A stretch of 64,000 nucleotides of DNA, from NCBI GenBank assembly GCA_025716815.1, contig JAIXMN010000002.1, forward strand, positions 1,364,001-1,428,000. Direction: 5' to 3'. The DNA comes from Dichotomocladium elegans. Taxonomy: Eukaryota > Mucoromycota > Mucoromycetes > Mucorales > Lichtheimiaceae. Position 1 is the stretch's first letter. Each line of letters begins with the position of its first letter. Shown here piece by piece: positions 48,611-59,706 of the stretch. The notes below the pieces were generated by a model that saw only the letters and a program-made list of their open reading frames with translations, had not been told where the DNA came from and ran no database searches. A program made the position numbers and the translations under genes.

Positions 48611-49622
48611 ATGGCAGCCCCAGCCTATAAAAACCAGCCAACTCGCAATATCCAAGATGCACACGATCTTTCCATCTTCTTTACCAAAATGAACTATTTC
48701 GATACCCTCAAGCGTTGCTACACTGACGTCGATACGTCGAACGGCATCAACACTGAACAGTTCCTCGAGGCCACCGAAGGCGTCGTCAAGCTCTTCGGTA
48801 AGTACACTGCTACCTTTCCCGCCCACCACCATCAAACCCCACACAATGTCACTCACTGTGTTTGTATCGCATCATCATATCCGCAGATTTACTTGGCTCA
48901 GCTGCTTTTTCCATTGTCCAGAACGACATGAACGGCAACATCAAGGTATATTAAATGGCTCTGATGAGGAAGAAAGAATGCAGGACTTATGTGTACGTGT
49001 GCTCTCTCTCTCTGTCTGTCCGTCTGTCTGTGTCTGTGCATGTCGCGCGCACCATGGAAATAGAAAATCCGCAACAAGCTCGAAAGCGACCAAGCCGCCA
49101 ACGCTACTCTCCAGAGCCTTATGGAGAACGAGGCAACTGAGAAGAAGCGTGTCGCTACCGAGGGTCTCTTGTGGTTGTCCCGGTATGGATCAAGAGTGGG
49201 AGTTTATTAATCAGAGGGAATACTGGGCTAAGTAACAGGATCTTAGTGGCCTCAACTTTACTGCGCAAGCCCTCCGTCAGAGCATCCTTAACCCAGAAGA
49301 GGAGATCAGTGTCTCATTTACCAAAGCCTACGCGGGTACGCTCAAGGCCCACCACAACTTCGTTGTCCGTGGTCTCTTCTCCGTAAGTCCGTTTTGCGGT
49401 GCCATTCAAAAAGGTCTGTAAATATTTAATCCCCGATTTTGGTTTAAAACCCAGACGGCCATGAAGGCTTGCCCATATCGCAAGGACTTCTACTGCAAGA
49501 TCGGCGTTGTCAATGACGAGGCCCTCGACACCATGAAGGCATGGCTCCAGGCTTTGGAAGCCATCATTGCCATTATCAATGCCGTCTTTGAGGCACACCC
49601 CGAATACATCAAGGGCATGTAA
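48611..49622 (+). CDS. glycolipid transfer protein (GLTP domain)
   Basis: GLTP-fold proteins move glycosphingolipids or ceramide-1-phosphate between membranes. The core starts MAAPAYKNQPTRNIQDAHDL and FFTKMNYFDTLKRC. Across introns it reads NTEQFLEATEGVVKLF, DLLGSAAFSIVQNDMNGNIK, KIRNKLESDQAANATLQSLM and EGLLWLSRGLNFTAQALRQS. It continues LKAHHNFVVRGLFSTAMKAC, PYRKDFYCKIGV and FEAHPEYIKGM. The headgroup-binding residues of the family are visible: Asp and Asn in DMNGNIKKI with a following Lys, Trp in LLWLSRGL and His in KAHHNF. About 200 residues from the ATG at 48611, matching the family. The upstream in-frame ATG at 48395 would add a hydrophobic N-terminus. The gene converges with ethanolamine kinase, with 208 bp between stops. 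Confidence 0.9.
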
Positions 49623-49830
49623 ATAAATTCACCCAGGTCATCTCTTTCTGCTTTTGTTTCGTTTTGAAAGCGGGATGTTCTTTACAGATTTTGCAGACGA
49701 ACGAAAAGGAGAGTGTGAACTAATTGGTATCCTATATATACGTGCGCGTACGTGTATGTGTCTTGAGTGTGATATGACGCGCGCTTGATGGAAAAGCCGG
49801 ATAAAAAACGATGACAAGTGTGCCTTTTTC

Positions 49831-51371
49831 TTACAGGGAAGGGAAGATAGTCTTTTTGCGACGATCATATTCGCTAAATCGGAGAATAGCGTAACTCAGA
49901 TAATCAAAATCGATATCCGAAATCACTGCCTGGATTAGGGCCCACAAGCCCCAGTAATAGTGCGATGCGAGAGAGAAGCCCTCAACTTCATAGTACAGAT
50001 GCTCTAGTTCGGCTTGGGTCGGCTTTTCTAGAGATATTATCAAGGGCAAAAAAGGAACGGTCAATCTACGATTCCTGTGATTTCCATCATTGCAATCGTC
50101 GTATGCAACAAGCACTCACTTTTATTGTACTCAGTCAGGTACCACTCGAACCACTGCATTTGGTATTTTTTCTCGGGGTACTTGCTGTAGTCACAGTCAA
50201 ACCCGGCATATTCGTTGAAGTGATTGCCAATATCGAATCCTCGAAAAGCATAGCAGCCGTATTCGTAGTCGATAAAGGAGGCCTCCTCTGCGATAGGTGG
50301 TACATGCGATAGCGAGATAAGGTTACCAGTACCACGTGTGATCACCATACCACCAAGTTACCTTTCTCGTCATCATAAATAACGTTTCCGGATAACAAAT
50401 CATTATGCGAGAAAACGACGGGCGAGTTGAGCGACTCAAGATGGCTAATAAGACTTTCCAACTAGTGAGAGTATACAGCGTTATTCCTTCCTGCTTCCGA
50501 CTGCGATGATGTTCATGTACGCACCTCAGACGCCAGCTTCTCGACACTAAAATGGGCATTGAACTTCTTCTGCCTTTCCGCACTTTTGAATTTTGTAGGC
50601 ACTAGATTATTTGTCAGTGAAATTATAAGCTGCGCGCTATCCATCTCCTTGCCTACCCTTAGTAACCCATCTGCGCATAGTCTGCCAGAGAACCTGTTTT
50701 GGCACTGTCTTTCCGCCTTGATCATGCGGAAGACGTACCTTATGCCACTCTGCTAAGCGTCTGGCGATCCATGACGCGGTCTTCGGGCAAGCCATTTCAT
50801 CCACAGTCGACACCCGTCCCTTGATAAATCCGTATACTAGCCCATTTCGGAATCTGGCGTAAAGCGGAGGACACAAGCCCTGGGCCGATAAGGTCACGAT
50901 ATTCTATCCCGATAAAAAAATCAGAAAGAGAATGAAAGCGTCTCTGCGTAGAATCCAGGGCCTGCACCTACAATGATCTCTTGCTTGCGATCAATTATGA
51001 TTTCTGAGTCTCTCCCGAATGCGCGAACAAGCACCGAGAAATCGGTCGGTATGTGGATCACTCTGACCACTTTGCGGGGATATGAATCAGCTTCTTGACT
51101 CTCCTTCTGACGAGGAAGCCTATGCATGATAGGCAATCTTACGTTGATTCGTGATTCCGTCCTTGCACTGGACGAGTTTCACGTCTTTGCGCTGCCATGA
51201 GGTAAAGATCGCCGACACAACAGAAAAGGCACCGTCAAAGAGATTCGCACCAGAGACCTCGAGGTCAATGAAAGGGGTGGCTTCCACAAGTTGGCTGTGC
51301 GACTCATGCATTTGAAATTCCTCAGGCTCGTCGGTAGAGGTACTGCTATAGCGAGAAGTGTCGGGTGGCAT
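49831..51371 (-). CDS. EKI1: ethanolamine kinase (choline/ethanolamine kinase family)
   Basis: This enzyme phosphorylates ethanolamine with ATP in the first step of the CDP-ethanolamine (Kennedy) route to phosphatidylethanolamine. The start at 51371 gives MPPDTSRYSSTSTDEPEEF. Next come TPFIDLEVSGANLFDGAF and LVQCKDGITNQ. The nucleotide-binding part has RVIHIPTDFSVLVRAFGRDS, GLCPPLYARFRNGLVYGFI, SWIARRLAEWHKVRLP and the catalytic Brenner motif VVFSHNDLLSGNVIYD. The second choline-kinase motif is FIDYEYGCYAFRGFDIGNHF NEY. The C-terminus reads ASHYYWGLWALIQAVISDID and FDYLSYAILRFSEYDRRK. The GANLFDGAF/DGITN beginning favours ethanolamine over choline kinase. Several short introns; the ATG at 51371 is preferred because the residues farther up are hydrophobic and unlike the family. 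Confidence 0.92.
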
Positions 51372-52874
51372 AAGTGGAAGAAGCAAAGAGAAAGAGAAAG
51401 AAACAAAAAAGGCTACCACAAGAAGAAAGGAGGGGTGGGGATGAAAAACTAGAAAAAAAAAAGAGAAAGAGGGGGGGGATTGAAAATGTCTGTTTTCGGC
51501 AGAGCGAAAAATCTTAAATCTTACTGGTCACTCTGTGCGCTTACTTATTGCTGAAACACCAAAGCCCCCATCGAGTGACCCATGAAACACGCCAAAACTT
51601 CCCGTCTTGGCATATGGAATTCAATGAAATTTTTTAACCTATCCAAAGAATTTTGCCTTGGCGAGAGGTCAAAGCTTACACGGAAAGCGCCGCTTCACCC
51701 TTCCAGCTTTTATGGAATGTGATACGCATATCTCGTGCCTTAACAAGCCTTCTGTTTTCAGCAGTTTTCGCACACATCAACAACCAGAGCTCTTCCGGTG
51801 TCGCACAAGATTTCATTTAAATAAGGTAGGTGGGATAGAAAAGAGCTGTGCGCGTACTTCTTGTTTAGTGATCTTTCCACCCCAACATGAATGTCACGTT
51901 CTTGACCTCTCCACAACATGTGGTGGTAAAATTTTGGTAGTTACATGATCACAGCTTCCCAAGGACGTATACAGCAAGAGGTTCACAGCCCCTTCAGTTA
52001 CAAGAGGCGCACTATATAGTCAATGATTATCCCTCCATCTGACTCCACCTTGGAGAAGAATGCAAACATTGACAGACAATTAACTTGCATCGTGGACAAT
52101 ACCCTAGATATGTCGATCGTAGCAGAACTCTCGGCATATGATAACTGCATTCCTTGTAGAACCTGCAAAGACCACGTGCGCTCATGGGATATCGTCCTTT
52201 TCATCGATTATTTGGATCATGGACGCTATACGTGAATGGTATTACAAAAACCATGAGAACCACCATATGCCCTGTTATCTACATTCGAAAGTAGCCTCCA
52301 CAGTCACATACGCTTGTAAGAGCAGACATAGTCGCTTAAATACTCTCAACACAATTCTGGCGTATTTTGTTCTGACGTTCTTGTATGGTTGGGAGGCACT
52401 ATATAAGATTCATCGTCTTTCGATCACGAGAGTTTTCCCAATGCTGATATATATATATAAACATAATATTGGTTATGCTTTCTTCCTAGTATTGGCCGGT
52501 AGACGACAAACAAAAGGATGATCGGTTTTCACATTGCATGAACGGTATGCAGAATCTAATTCCAGATGTAAAGTGATTATTGAACTATATGACGCGACAT
52601 TTTTCTCATTCTTTGTCTGTAATATTCTTTTCTTTTACGATCCTCGCATTAATCCCATGATAAATACAAGTACTGTGAGGCAAGCTAGAACAGCATACCA
52701 TAATGGGATATATCTTTATCACGCACGCGCGCGCGTGTGTGTATACAATGTAGCCGTGTATAGACCGAAAAAAAAAGAACATAAACATAAACTAGTATTG
52801 TAAAAGCAACTATGTCCAATGCAATGTTCCAAAAGAAAAAAATTGCTCTTCTGATGGAAGATGCAAAAATATAA
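51372..52874. other. intergenic, no gene supported
   Basis: The part next to the kinase start is purine-rich on the plus strand (GAAAGAGAAAGAAAC and G runs near 51470), the likely kinase promoter or 5' UTR. The middle is AT-rich with ORFs of up to 127 codons that show no family features. A GC/GT alternating run lies at about 52724-52742. Confidence 0.5.
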
Positions 52875-54057
52875 TCAATCTCTTGTATGTGGCACGTCTA
52901 CCGCTACATGTTGCGAATGGTATTCGTAATCCACTTGATCTGGCACATGTCGGTCTTGCTGGTGAGGTGGAGGATATATGTCATAGTGGTGGCCAGCTCT
53001 ATAAGGCTCTTGGTGCTGGTACGGGTGCTGCTGTCCTGGATCGTAAAATTGCTGTGGAGGCATTGTTGCGGTGACGGCTGGCGCAACGAGTGGACGGGGT
53101 GTAGCCTCCGCCATGACTGGTGTAGTTGCTTTGGAGCCGTTCCCTGTTGCGCCATGAGAGTCATGGTAGCCGAGAGAATTATCGGTGGGTGGTCGGCTCG
53201 CCAATTGCTGGTGGCCGCGTCTGCGCTTTCTAAGAGCACAAAAGGCAATGATACCTATGTATGAATGATGAGACCCTAATTCTATGATGTCTCATATACG
53301 TAAACGGGGAAACGTTTTTTATATACCAATCAAGGCAGCGGCAATCACGCCACCCGCTATGCCACCCGCAAGGCTTGCTGTGGAAGTCGATGAATTTCCT
53401 TGAGGATCTCCGCTGTCATCTTCGGAGATCGTGGTCGTATAGGGCACATAGGAAGTTAGAGTGTAAGTAAAAACTTGACCGTTGCTCTTTGTGGATAAAG
53501 AAACAACAGCCGAAGCACTGGATGTGACAATCGTCCGGTGACGCCAGTTTGGGCGATCGCCGGCTCCGTTGTTATTACCGTCCTGAGGTTGTGTAGCTAC
53601 CGGTCGAGATCCATTGCCATTTTCATCAGGTGCCGTTGTCGGGGAAGCAGGGGACCGGCTCGCCGGTGTTGGCGTACCAACGGTTGCGGTCGTGGCTGGA
53701 CTGTTTGGCGGTGAATTCTACAGTCCGTTTTCATTAGCGCAACAAAAAAAGACGTTTGACCATTCCAATATTACGTACATTTCCGTTCGTCGGGATTCCC
53801 GTGCTGCTCACGGGGGGCTGGTTTGGAGAAGGGGGGGAAACAGGAACTGAAGTTGTAGAGGATGCGTCATTGTTATTATCCGGTTGTTGCGACGGAGGTT
53901 GGTTCTCATTATTGTCAGTAGGTGGTGATGGGGTCGTGGTTGCGGTGTTTGATGTAGGTGGGACCGTATTAGTTGGTGATAGAGATGTAGTATCTGCAGA
54001 GTTGTTTGTTGTTGCTGTCTGGGGAGCCAGCAACCCGCCAGGTACTAGCGATGCCAT
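52875..54057 (-). CDS. Ser/Thr/Pro-rich single-pass membrane protein
   Basis: Three exons from the ATG at 54057 (MASLVPGGLLAPQTATTNN). The N-terminal two-thirds is rich in Ser, Thr, Pro, Asn and Gln, as in heavily O-glycosylated fungal surface proteins. A short folded-looking stretch follows (WRHRTIVTSSASAVVSLSTK, VFTYTLTSYVPYTTTISEDD). Next is one membrane segment (LAGGIAGGVIAAALIG then IIAFCAL), stopped by RKRRRGHQQ. The cytoplasmic tail is rich in Pro, His and Gln and ends DVPHTRD. There is no obvious cleavable signal peptide. The layout recalls Mid2/Wsc-type sensors or Axl2/SKG6-type proteins, but no domain confirms this. Function is unknown. Confidence 0.7.
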
Positions 54058-54357
54058 AATATTGTATGAAGAAAAGAAAAGGGAGAAAAAGATAAAATGA
54101 AGGGAGTCGAAGAGTGAATTAAAAAAGAGTCTCGTTCCTGATGCATCTGCGTTTGCTGTTCATGATGCTATATTTTCTTTTTCGTTTTTTAATAAAGAAG
54201 ACAAAAATAGGCCTGAAAGAAGCTCCTTAAGAGAGTGAGAGCGAGCATTACGTTCCCAACTCCTCACTTTTGCCCTTGCAATGATTTAGATTTATACATT
54301 TTTATAGTCTTATAGTATCCCTGGCGCTATTACTAATGGAATTTGCCCCACTCATGG
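54058..54357. other. intergenic, no gene seen
   Basis: The 300-bp spacer between two minus-strand genes should contain the promoter of the surface protein and the terminator of the STEEP1-like gene. It is A/T-rich, with no ORF of note. Confidence 0.6.
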
Positions 54358-54938
54358 TCAGACAGCGACTGATACATCTTGGATAGCATTCGGTGGCGGC
54401 CGTCCTTGCACTTCGGTCAGTGCGCTGTCAACGATGTAAGTAAATGGTCCCGACTTGCGGTTTTCGGTGGTTTCGTATGCAACAAGGAGTTGGCATCCTA
54501 CGTAATCAAGTCATAAGCGAAAAATCAAAGTCAACCACATTGTTTGATCTCTCTGTTTCCCCTTGACTCCAGTAGTCTTTACGTGGGCAGTGGTATCGGT
54601 ATTGCTTTTCATAGCCTTCTTTCCTATCAAAAAGGTGGTAATGCGGTTGGTCCGTCGCTAAGCTTCCTTTGTTTTTTGATCGCTTGCTGACTTCGTTCTC
54701 ACCTCTGGAGCACAACTGCATTGTTGAACTCTGCCGTCAGCTTGTATGTCCGTTTTGTGTTCGACACAATGATGGCGTTATCTGTCCTTCGTCGGGGCAG
54801 AACGCGCAAATCGGCATCAATGACCAGTAAGAATTCTGAGCATAAACAATAATAGACATGGAGTGCACGTCGTTGATCTTCAGGTTGAACAGTGTGATCC
54901 GATGAGGAAACGATGGATGAGGAAACGATCTTCGGCAT
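54358..54938 (-). CDS. STEEP1/CXorf56-family zinc-ribbon protein
   Basis: Three exons (54703-54938, 54583-54623, 54358-54497) total 417 nt, giving 138 residues. The first exon begins MPKIVSSSIVSSSD and contains ALHVYYCLCSEFLLVIDADL and LPRRRTDNAIIVS. The second reads EGYEKQYRYHCPR, and the third opens CQLLVAYETTE and ends QDVSVAV. The pattern (start MPK.VS, HVYYCLC, then EG.E.QYR..C..C) matches the animal STEEP1 family, in which cysteines likely bind zinc. The human protein helps STING leave the ER; fungi lack STING, so an older trafficking or splicing-linked role is more probable. The C-terminal coiled coil of the human protein is absent here. Donor GTAAAG after CCCAC is inferred from the restored CPRCQ motif. 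Confidence 0.85.
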
Positions 54939-55481
54939 GATTATACACACTTAGTGTTTGGCGGGGTTATGATGTCTAAAAGAAATGAACCACCAGAGTG
55001 AGAACTGCGGCAAATTGATGGATTTCCTGTCGCTACTTCAACTCTGCCATGTTGCTGCCATCTTCTCCATGCTTCCAAATTGACTATATATATATCACAT
55101 AATAAAGGATGCTTGTTATAATATGCAGCAAGAGAAAAGCGAGCACGTACGTGCAGATCGATAAAGATGAAAGGTGAGCGCCACTGAGATCAGGAGTTGA
55201 TTACCATGAAAATAGCAAGACACCTCATCCATCCTCTTGTTCGCTTTATGCTCTGGATGGGAAAAAATAGGCAGGGTATATATGCTGGTGTCATCGCCTA
55301 CCTCATAAGGCACCTGTCCCACAGGCTGCATTGACAAGAAGCACACAGCGAGGCCATGCAAGCAAAGCCAATTAGTTGCATGAGTGACGAAAACGGAAAT
55401 GGTACAAATTCGCTTTATTTCTGCCCGCCGCCTGTCTGTGCAGCTCTCTCGCCTTTTTTTTTTCTCGATCGCGTGCGCAGC
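54939..55481. promoter_or_regulatory. divergent upstream region (STEEP1-like / XPF)
   Basis: A 543-bp spacer between divergent starts. It holds the promoters of both genes and a pyrimidine-rich run (TTTTTTTTTTCTCG) just before the XPF start. No specific site assigned. Confidence 0.5.
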
Positions 55482-58400
55482 ATGCTTACATTCCAAAAGC
55501 AGATCCTCTCTGATCTCGTTGAAGAAGATGCACTCCTGATCCTTGCTCGCGGCCTCGGCCTCTTTGATATTCTCTGCATGTTCTTAAAGCTGCATTCTAC
55601 GGACAAGCACCTTGTGCTTGTTTTGAACACGACCCAAGCGCAAGATGCTGCCATTCTTGAGCGTCAAGCGGCTTTGGGGATACCTCCCACACAGCGAATG
55701 CAGATCATTGACGCAGACACTCCAGCGGACATGAGGTATTAAAGGCGGTGACACGCGGGACTTTTGGGAGCGGTGATGTAGCAGGCCTTGTTTCTTATTT
55801 GCTCGCTACGGATAGAGCCTACCTGTATCGTCAAAGTGGCGTTTTTTCCATTACATCACGCATTTTGGGTGTGGATTTATTGCTTGAACGAGTACCTGTC
55901 GCGTTAGTTTCGGGCATTGTTGTTTATAATGCACATCGGTATAAAAGAAACGGAAGTTTTTTTACGGTGTTATGGATGTTCAATGATTTCGATCCACCTC
56001 TCTAGGATACGACCTGATTCTATGGATGAATTGATTTTACGTGCCTACCGCAAGAACAATGAGGTATTGTATAGGAAACATAGGAATTTGCTGGGAGGTA
56101 GAGTAACGCTAAGTTACATGCCTACGTGTGCGTATTAGGAGGGATTCATCAAGGCCATGTCTGATCAGCCTGAAGCGTTCACAACTGGGTTTGCACCTTT
56201 GCAAAACACACTCAAAACCCTACATCTTCGTAAAGTACATCTTTGGCCAAGGTAAAACAGAGGACGGAGAGGAAAATACGTTCTTTTCTTATGCGATGCT
56301 TTCCCATAAAAATAGATATCAGGTGCTTATAAACGACAATCTGTCGCAGGCCAAAGCGGATGTCATCGAGCTGCGACAACCGATGACGGAGAAAATGGAA
56401 AAAATCCAACAGTCCTTGGTGGAATGTATGGAGGCAACGCTTGCTGAGATTCGGAGACACCAGAGCTCGATGGTTGATGTGGAAGAGTTTACTATTGAAA
56501 ATTCCTTTACCAGGACTTTTGACGCTGTCGTCCGACGACAGCTTGACCCTATTTGGCATCGTATCAGCCCTGCGACGAAGCAACTTGTAGGCGACCTTAA
56601 AGTCCTGCGGCAATTGCTTGGGTAAGCATCAAAGCGACTAATAGCTTCTGCTGGCGGTCACGCGTTAAGGGACGGTTACTTCTATAGGTATCTCACCGAC
56701 TATGATGCGGTTTCGTTTTTCACTTTCCTCGAAACAGTCATTGCAAGCAATGCATCCAAGGATGGACGCCAGACGCGCCAGTCGCCGTGGTTATTTATGG
56801 ACGCTGCAGACGTCGCCATATCGGTTGGTACATAACGTGACGCGCGAGAAAGCAACAAAGACAATAACAAGTGAGGTACGCACCATAGTCAGCGCGGCGT
56901 CGTGTCTATGCAAAACCAAGCGATCCAGAATATCAATATGCGCATCGAACATCCATTAAAGAAGGTACTTCGATGGTGCGATTAGTGCTTGAAGAGCAAC
57001 CAAAATGGCATCTTCTCCAAGAGATCCTTCGAGAGATTGAGGAGGATATGGAGAAGGCCACTCAGGGTGAGTCTTAGCGAGGACAGTGGTTTTTTTTACC
57101 GCAGAAACCGGTGTGCTAATACCTGCTTGATATTAGATGGAGCGCCTGTGCTCATCATGGTGAAAGAGAAAAGGACCTTTGCACAACTGAAGAATGCCTT
57201 GACGCAGCCCAGCAAGGACAATGGATTGTCCCCGGTGCTAGAACGGCTTGCCCTGCAGTTCTTCAGCCTGAGAAAAAATATAAGTATGATTCAACAAGAT
57301 CAGCAACAACAGCTTCAACAGCAACGACAACAACAACAAGAGCAGCAACAGTCCCGGTATGGATCCACAACGTCCCAGAGAGAAACGTTTGCACGTAGTG
57401 GCCCACCGCAAAGCAAGCGACGGCGCGTCCGAGGAGGATCTGTGGCTGCAGCTGCATCGTCGAGTCGACCGCACCTCTCAGAGACGCTGCAACAAGATGT
57501 TGAAGATACAATCAATCTGTGAGTGATACGGGATCAAAATCATCATGGAAATCCTAATATCAGCATATAGGCTTGACAATGCTGAGAAGTTATCTGAGGT
57601 TGTCGATGAGACAGAGATGGGTGAGAATGACATCTTGCCCGAATTCCAAGAACTTCCTTATTCTTCCATGGTAACAATTAAGTGCTATGAGGATGATCTT
57701 GACGACTATTTGCTTGAGGAACTTGAGCCAGTGTTTATTATCATGTACGATCCAGACCCAGCGTTCGTACGACGAGTGGAGGTGAGTTTCAAGGCAAGTG
57801 TTCATGCGTAAGGCTGTTGAATATAATGCTCCATAACGCTAAAGGTTTACCGGGCTGCACATCCCAACATGGACATACGTGTGTATTTCATGCTTTACGA
57901 AAACTCGGTGGAGGAGCAAAACTATTTGAGTCTCATACGTAAGGAAAAGGAGGCATTTGAAAAACTGATCCGAGAAAAGTCGGTGAGCTTAATGTAATAT
58001 GGACGGAAGATTTGAGCACGTGCTTATTATGTTTCTTTTTAACCAGGTCATGGCGATTCCGATGCCACAAAAAGACGAACAGACGACCCAAGAGCATTTT
58101 GCACGAATTATCAGTAGTCGTATTGCAGGAGGCCAATACAAGGATAAAGGACCACCAACAGTAAAATTCGAAGGAAGAGTGGTTATAAATGGTCGAATAC
58201 CTAACAAACAGTGCCCAGGTCGTTGTAGATATGCGAGAGTTCCGAAGCTCTCTCCCACCGATCCTTTATTCGAAAGGAGTGAAAATTGTACCCTGTACAC
58301 TCCAAGTAGGTGACTATATCATCACGCCAGAAATGTGTGTGGAACGAAAATCCATATCGGATTTGATATCGTCCTTTGCATCCGGCAGATTGCAAGTAGT

Positions 58401-59092
58401 CTCTATCTCTACACTTTATTGCACATGCGTATTTTCCGCCATAAAGCCTCTAATGTATGCATCTAGGTATACCCAGTGTGAGAACATGTGCGCCCATTAC
58501 AAAACACCGATTCTACTAATCGAGTTTGATGAAACCAAGTCATTTTCGCTCCAAAGCTTGTCGGATATGAAAGACACGATTGTGCTGACCGATATATCAT
58601 CCAAGTTGGTACTGCTCACGCTGACGTTTCCTAGGGTCAAGATCATTTGGTCTGCCAGCCCGCACGAAACAGCAGCAGTTATTACTGAACTCAAGGTAGC
58701 GAGACGAGCGGAATACATACGATGGATGATTTTAGAACAATAACAAACCGTTATCCAGAAAACTGAGGATGAACCCGACGCAGAAAAGGCGATGCTTGTG
58801 GGCGTAGAAAACACCGATGAAGTGGATAGTATTTATAACATGACACCTCAGGTAACGAAGATTGAACGAAAGAGGACGGGTTGATCAAAAACTTAATGCT
58901 GTTGGATTTATTTTTTATCAGGAGCTACTCCGTAGTTTACCGGGAGTGACTTCTAGAAACTACAAGCTTTTGATGAATGCAGTTACGAATTTGGAGGAAT
59001 TGTTCTCTCTTTCCGAGCAAAGGCTGCAAACATTAATTGGCACTGAATCAGCGCGAAAGCTGTATCGATTCATACATCACAAAGCAGGATGA
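55482..59092 (+). CDS. RAD1: XPF/Rad1/Rad16-type structure-specific DNA endonuclease
   Basis: The XPF subunit cuts 5' of bulky lesions in nucleotide excision repair as a heterodimer with ERCC1/Rad10, and also acts in crosslink repair and recombination. The ATG at 55482 gives [20 protein letters not shown]. The helicase-like half follows: [15 protein letters not shown], a degenerate SF2 region with [20 protein letters not shown] and [17 protein letters not shown] spacing, and [21 protein letters not shown] Gln-rich linker contains the likely nuclear signal SKRRRVRG (near 57410-57445). The nuclease domain has [20 protein letters not shown], then [18 protein letters not shown] with the GDxnERKxxxD catalytic motif intact, and [13 protein letters not shown]. 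The C-terminal (HhH)2 domain contains [17 protein letters not shown] and ends IHHKAG. Many short introns. Length and motif order fit an active enzyme. Confidence 0.93.
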
Positions 59093-59706
59093 AATACACG
59101 CATACGTATCACACATAAATAAGTACAAGCAAACCGTCCCTCCTTATCATTATGTTGCATTAAAAGGTAATAATGGCGCCAATGGTTATTATTGTCGCTA
59201 TTGCGGTGTATATGGCTACTCAGGAGCAGATAAGACTAAATCTCTGACTTGATCCTGGCTCCTTAATATAATCCCCTTTATTATTTGGACAACCTTCCGG
59301 CCAGAACTTGGTTTATTTGTAGATTTTTAAAAGATGAGCTCGTATTCAAGATCTTTATAGTTAAATAATGGGGGAGGGGGTTAAGGGAAGCGAGTGCTGA
59401 CATGTCAAGCATCCCCTCGTTCTTGTCACTGTTTGCTCACAAGGCCCTTTAGTTTATCTGTGCGTCGTGCACAAATTAATGTGTACATGTGCATGGTCTG
59501 TTTGCTACGACTTGCAGTCTGTGAGATACTGTGGACAAGTCGCTTAGAGAAAAGAAAAGGGAGCTGTCGATTAAGAGTATTTGAATCTCCGCCCCTCTAG
59601 ACTAGAGTCTGTTTTCCCTTTACTTTAAAAGTGGGGGATCCCCCATTTGTCTGCATGACTTTTCTCTCGTTTCACCAACATTTCTTTCATCCTTTGTGTC
59701 CCCAAA
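59093..59706. other. intergenic, no gene supported
   Basis: Spacer between XPF and the RabGAP gene. The last 100 bases before 59707 are pyrimidine-rich. A small inverted pair GGGGGATCCCCC at 59632-59643 is a perfect 12-bp palindrome. No coding region. Confidence 0.55.

Noticed and set aside
51998..52803. ORFs of 60-127 codons in the spacer before the membrane-protein gene
   Set aside because: Composition is AT-driven, several use non-ATG starts, and none resembles a family.
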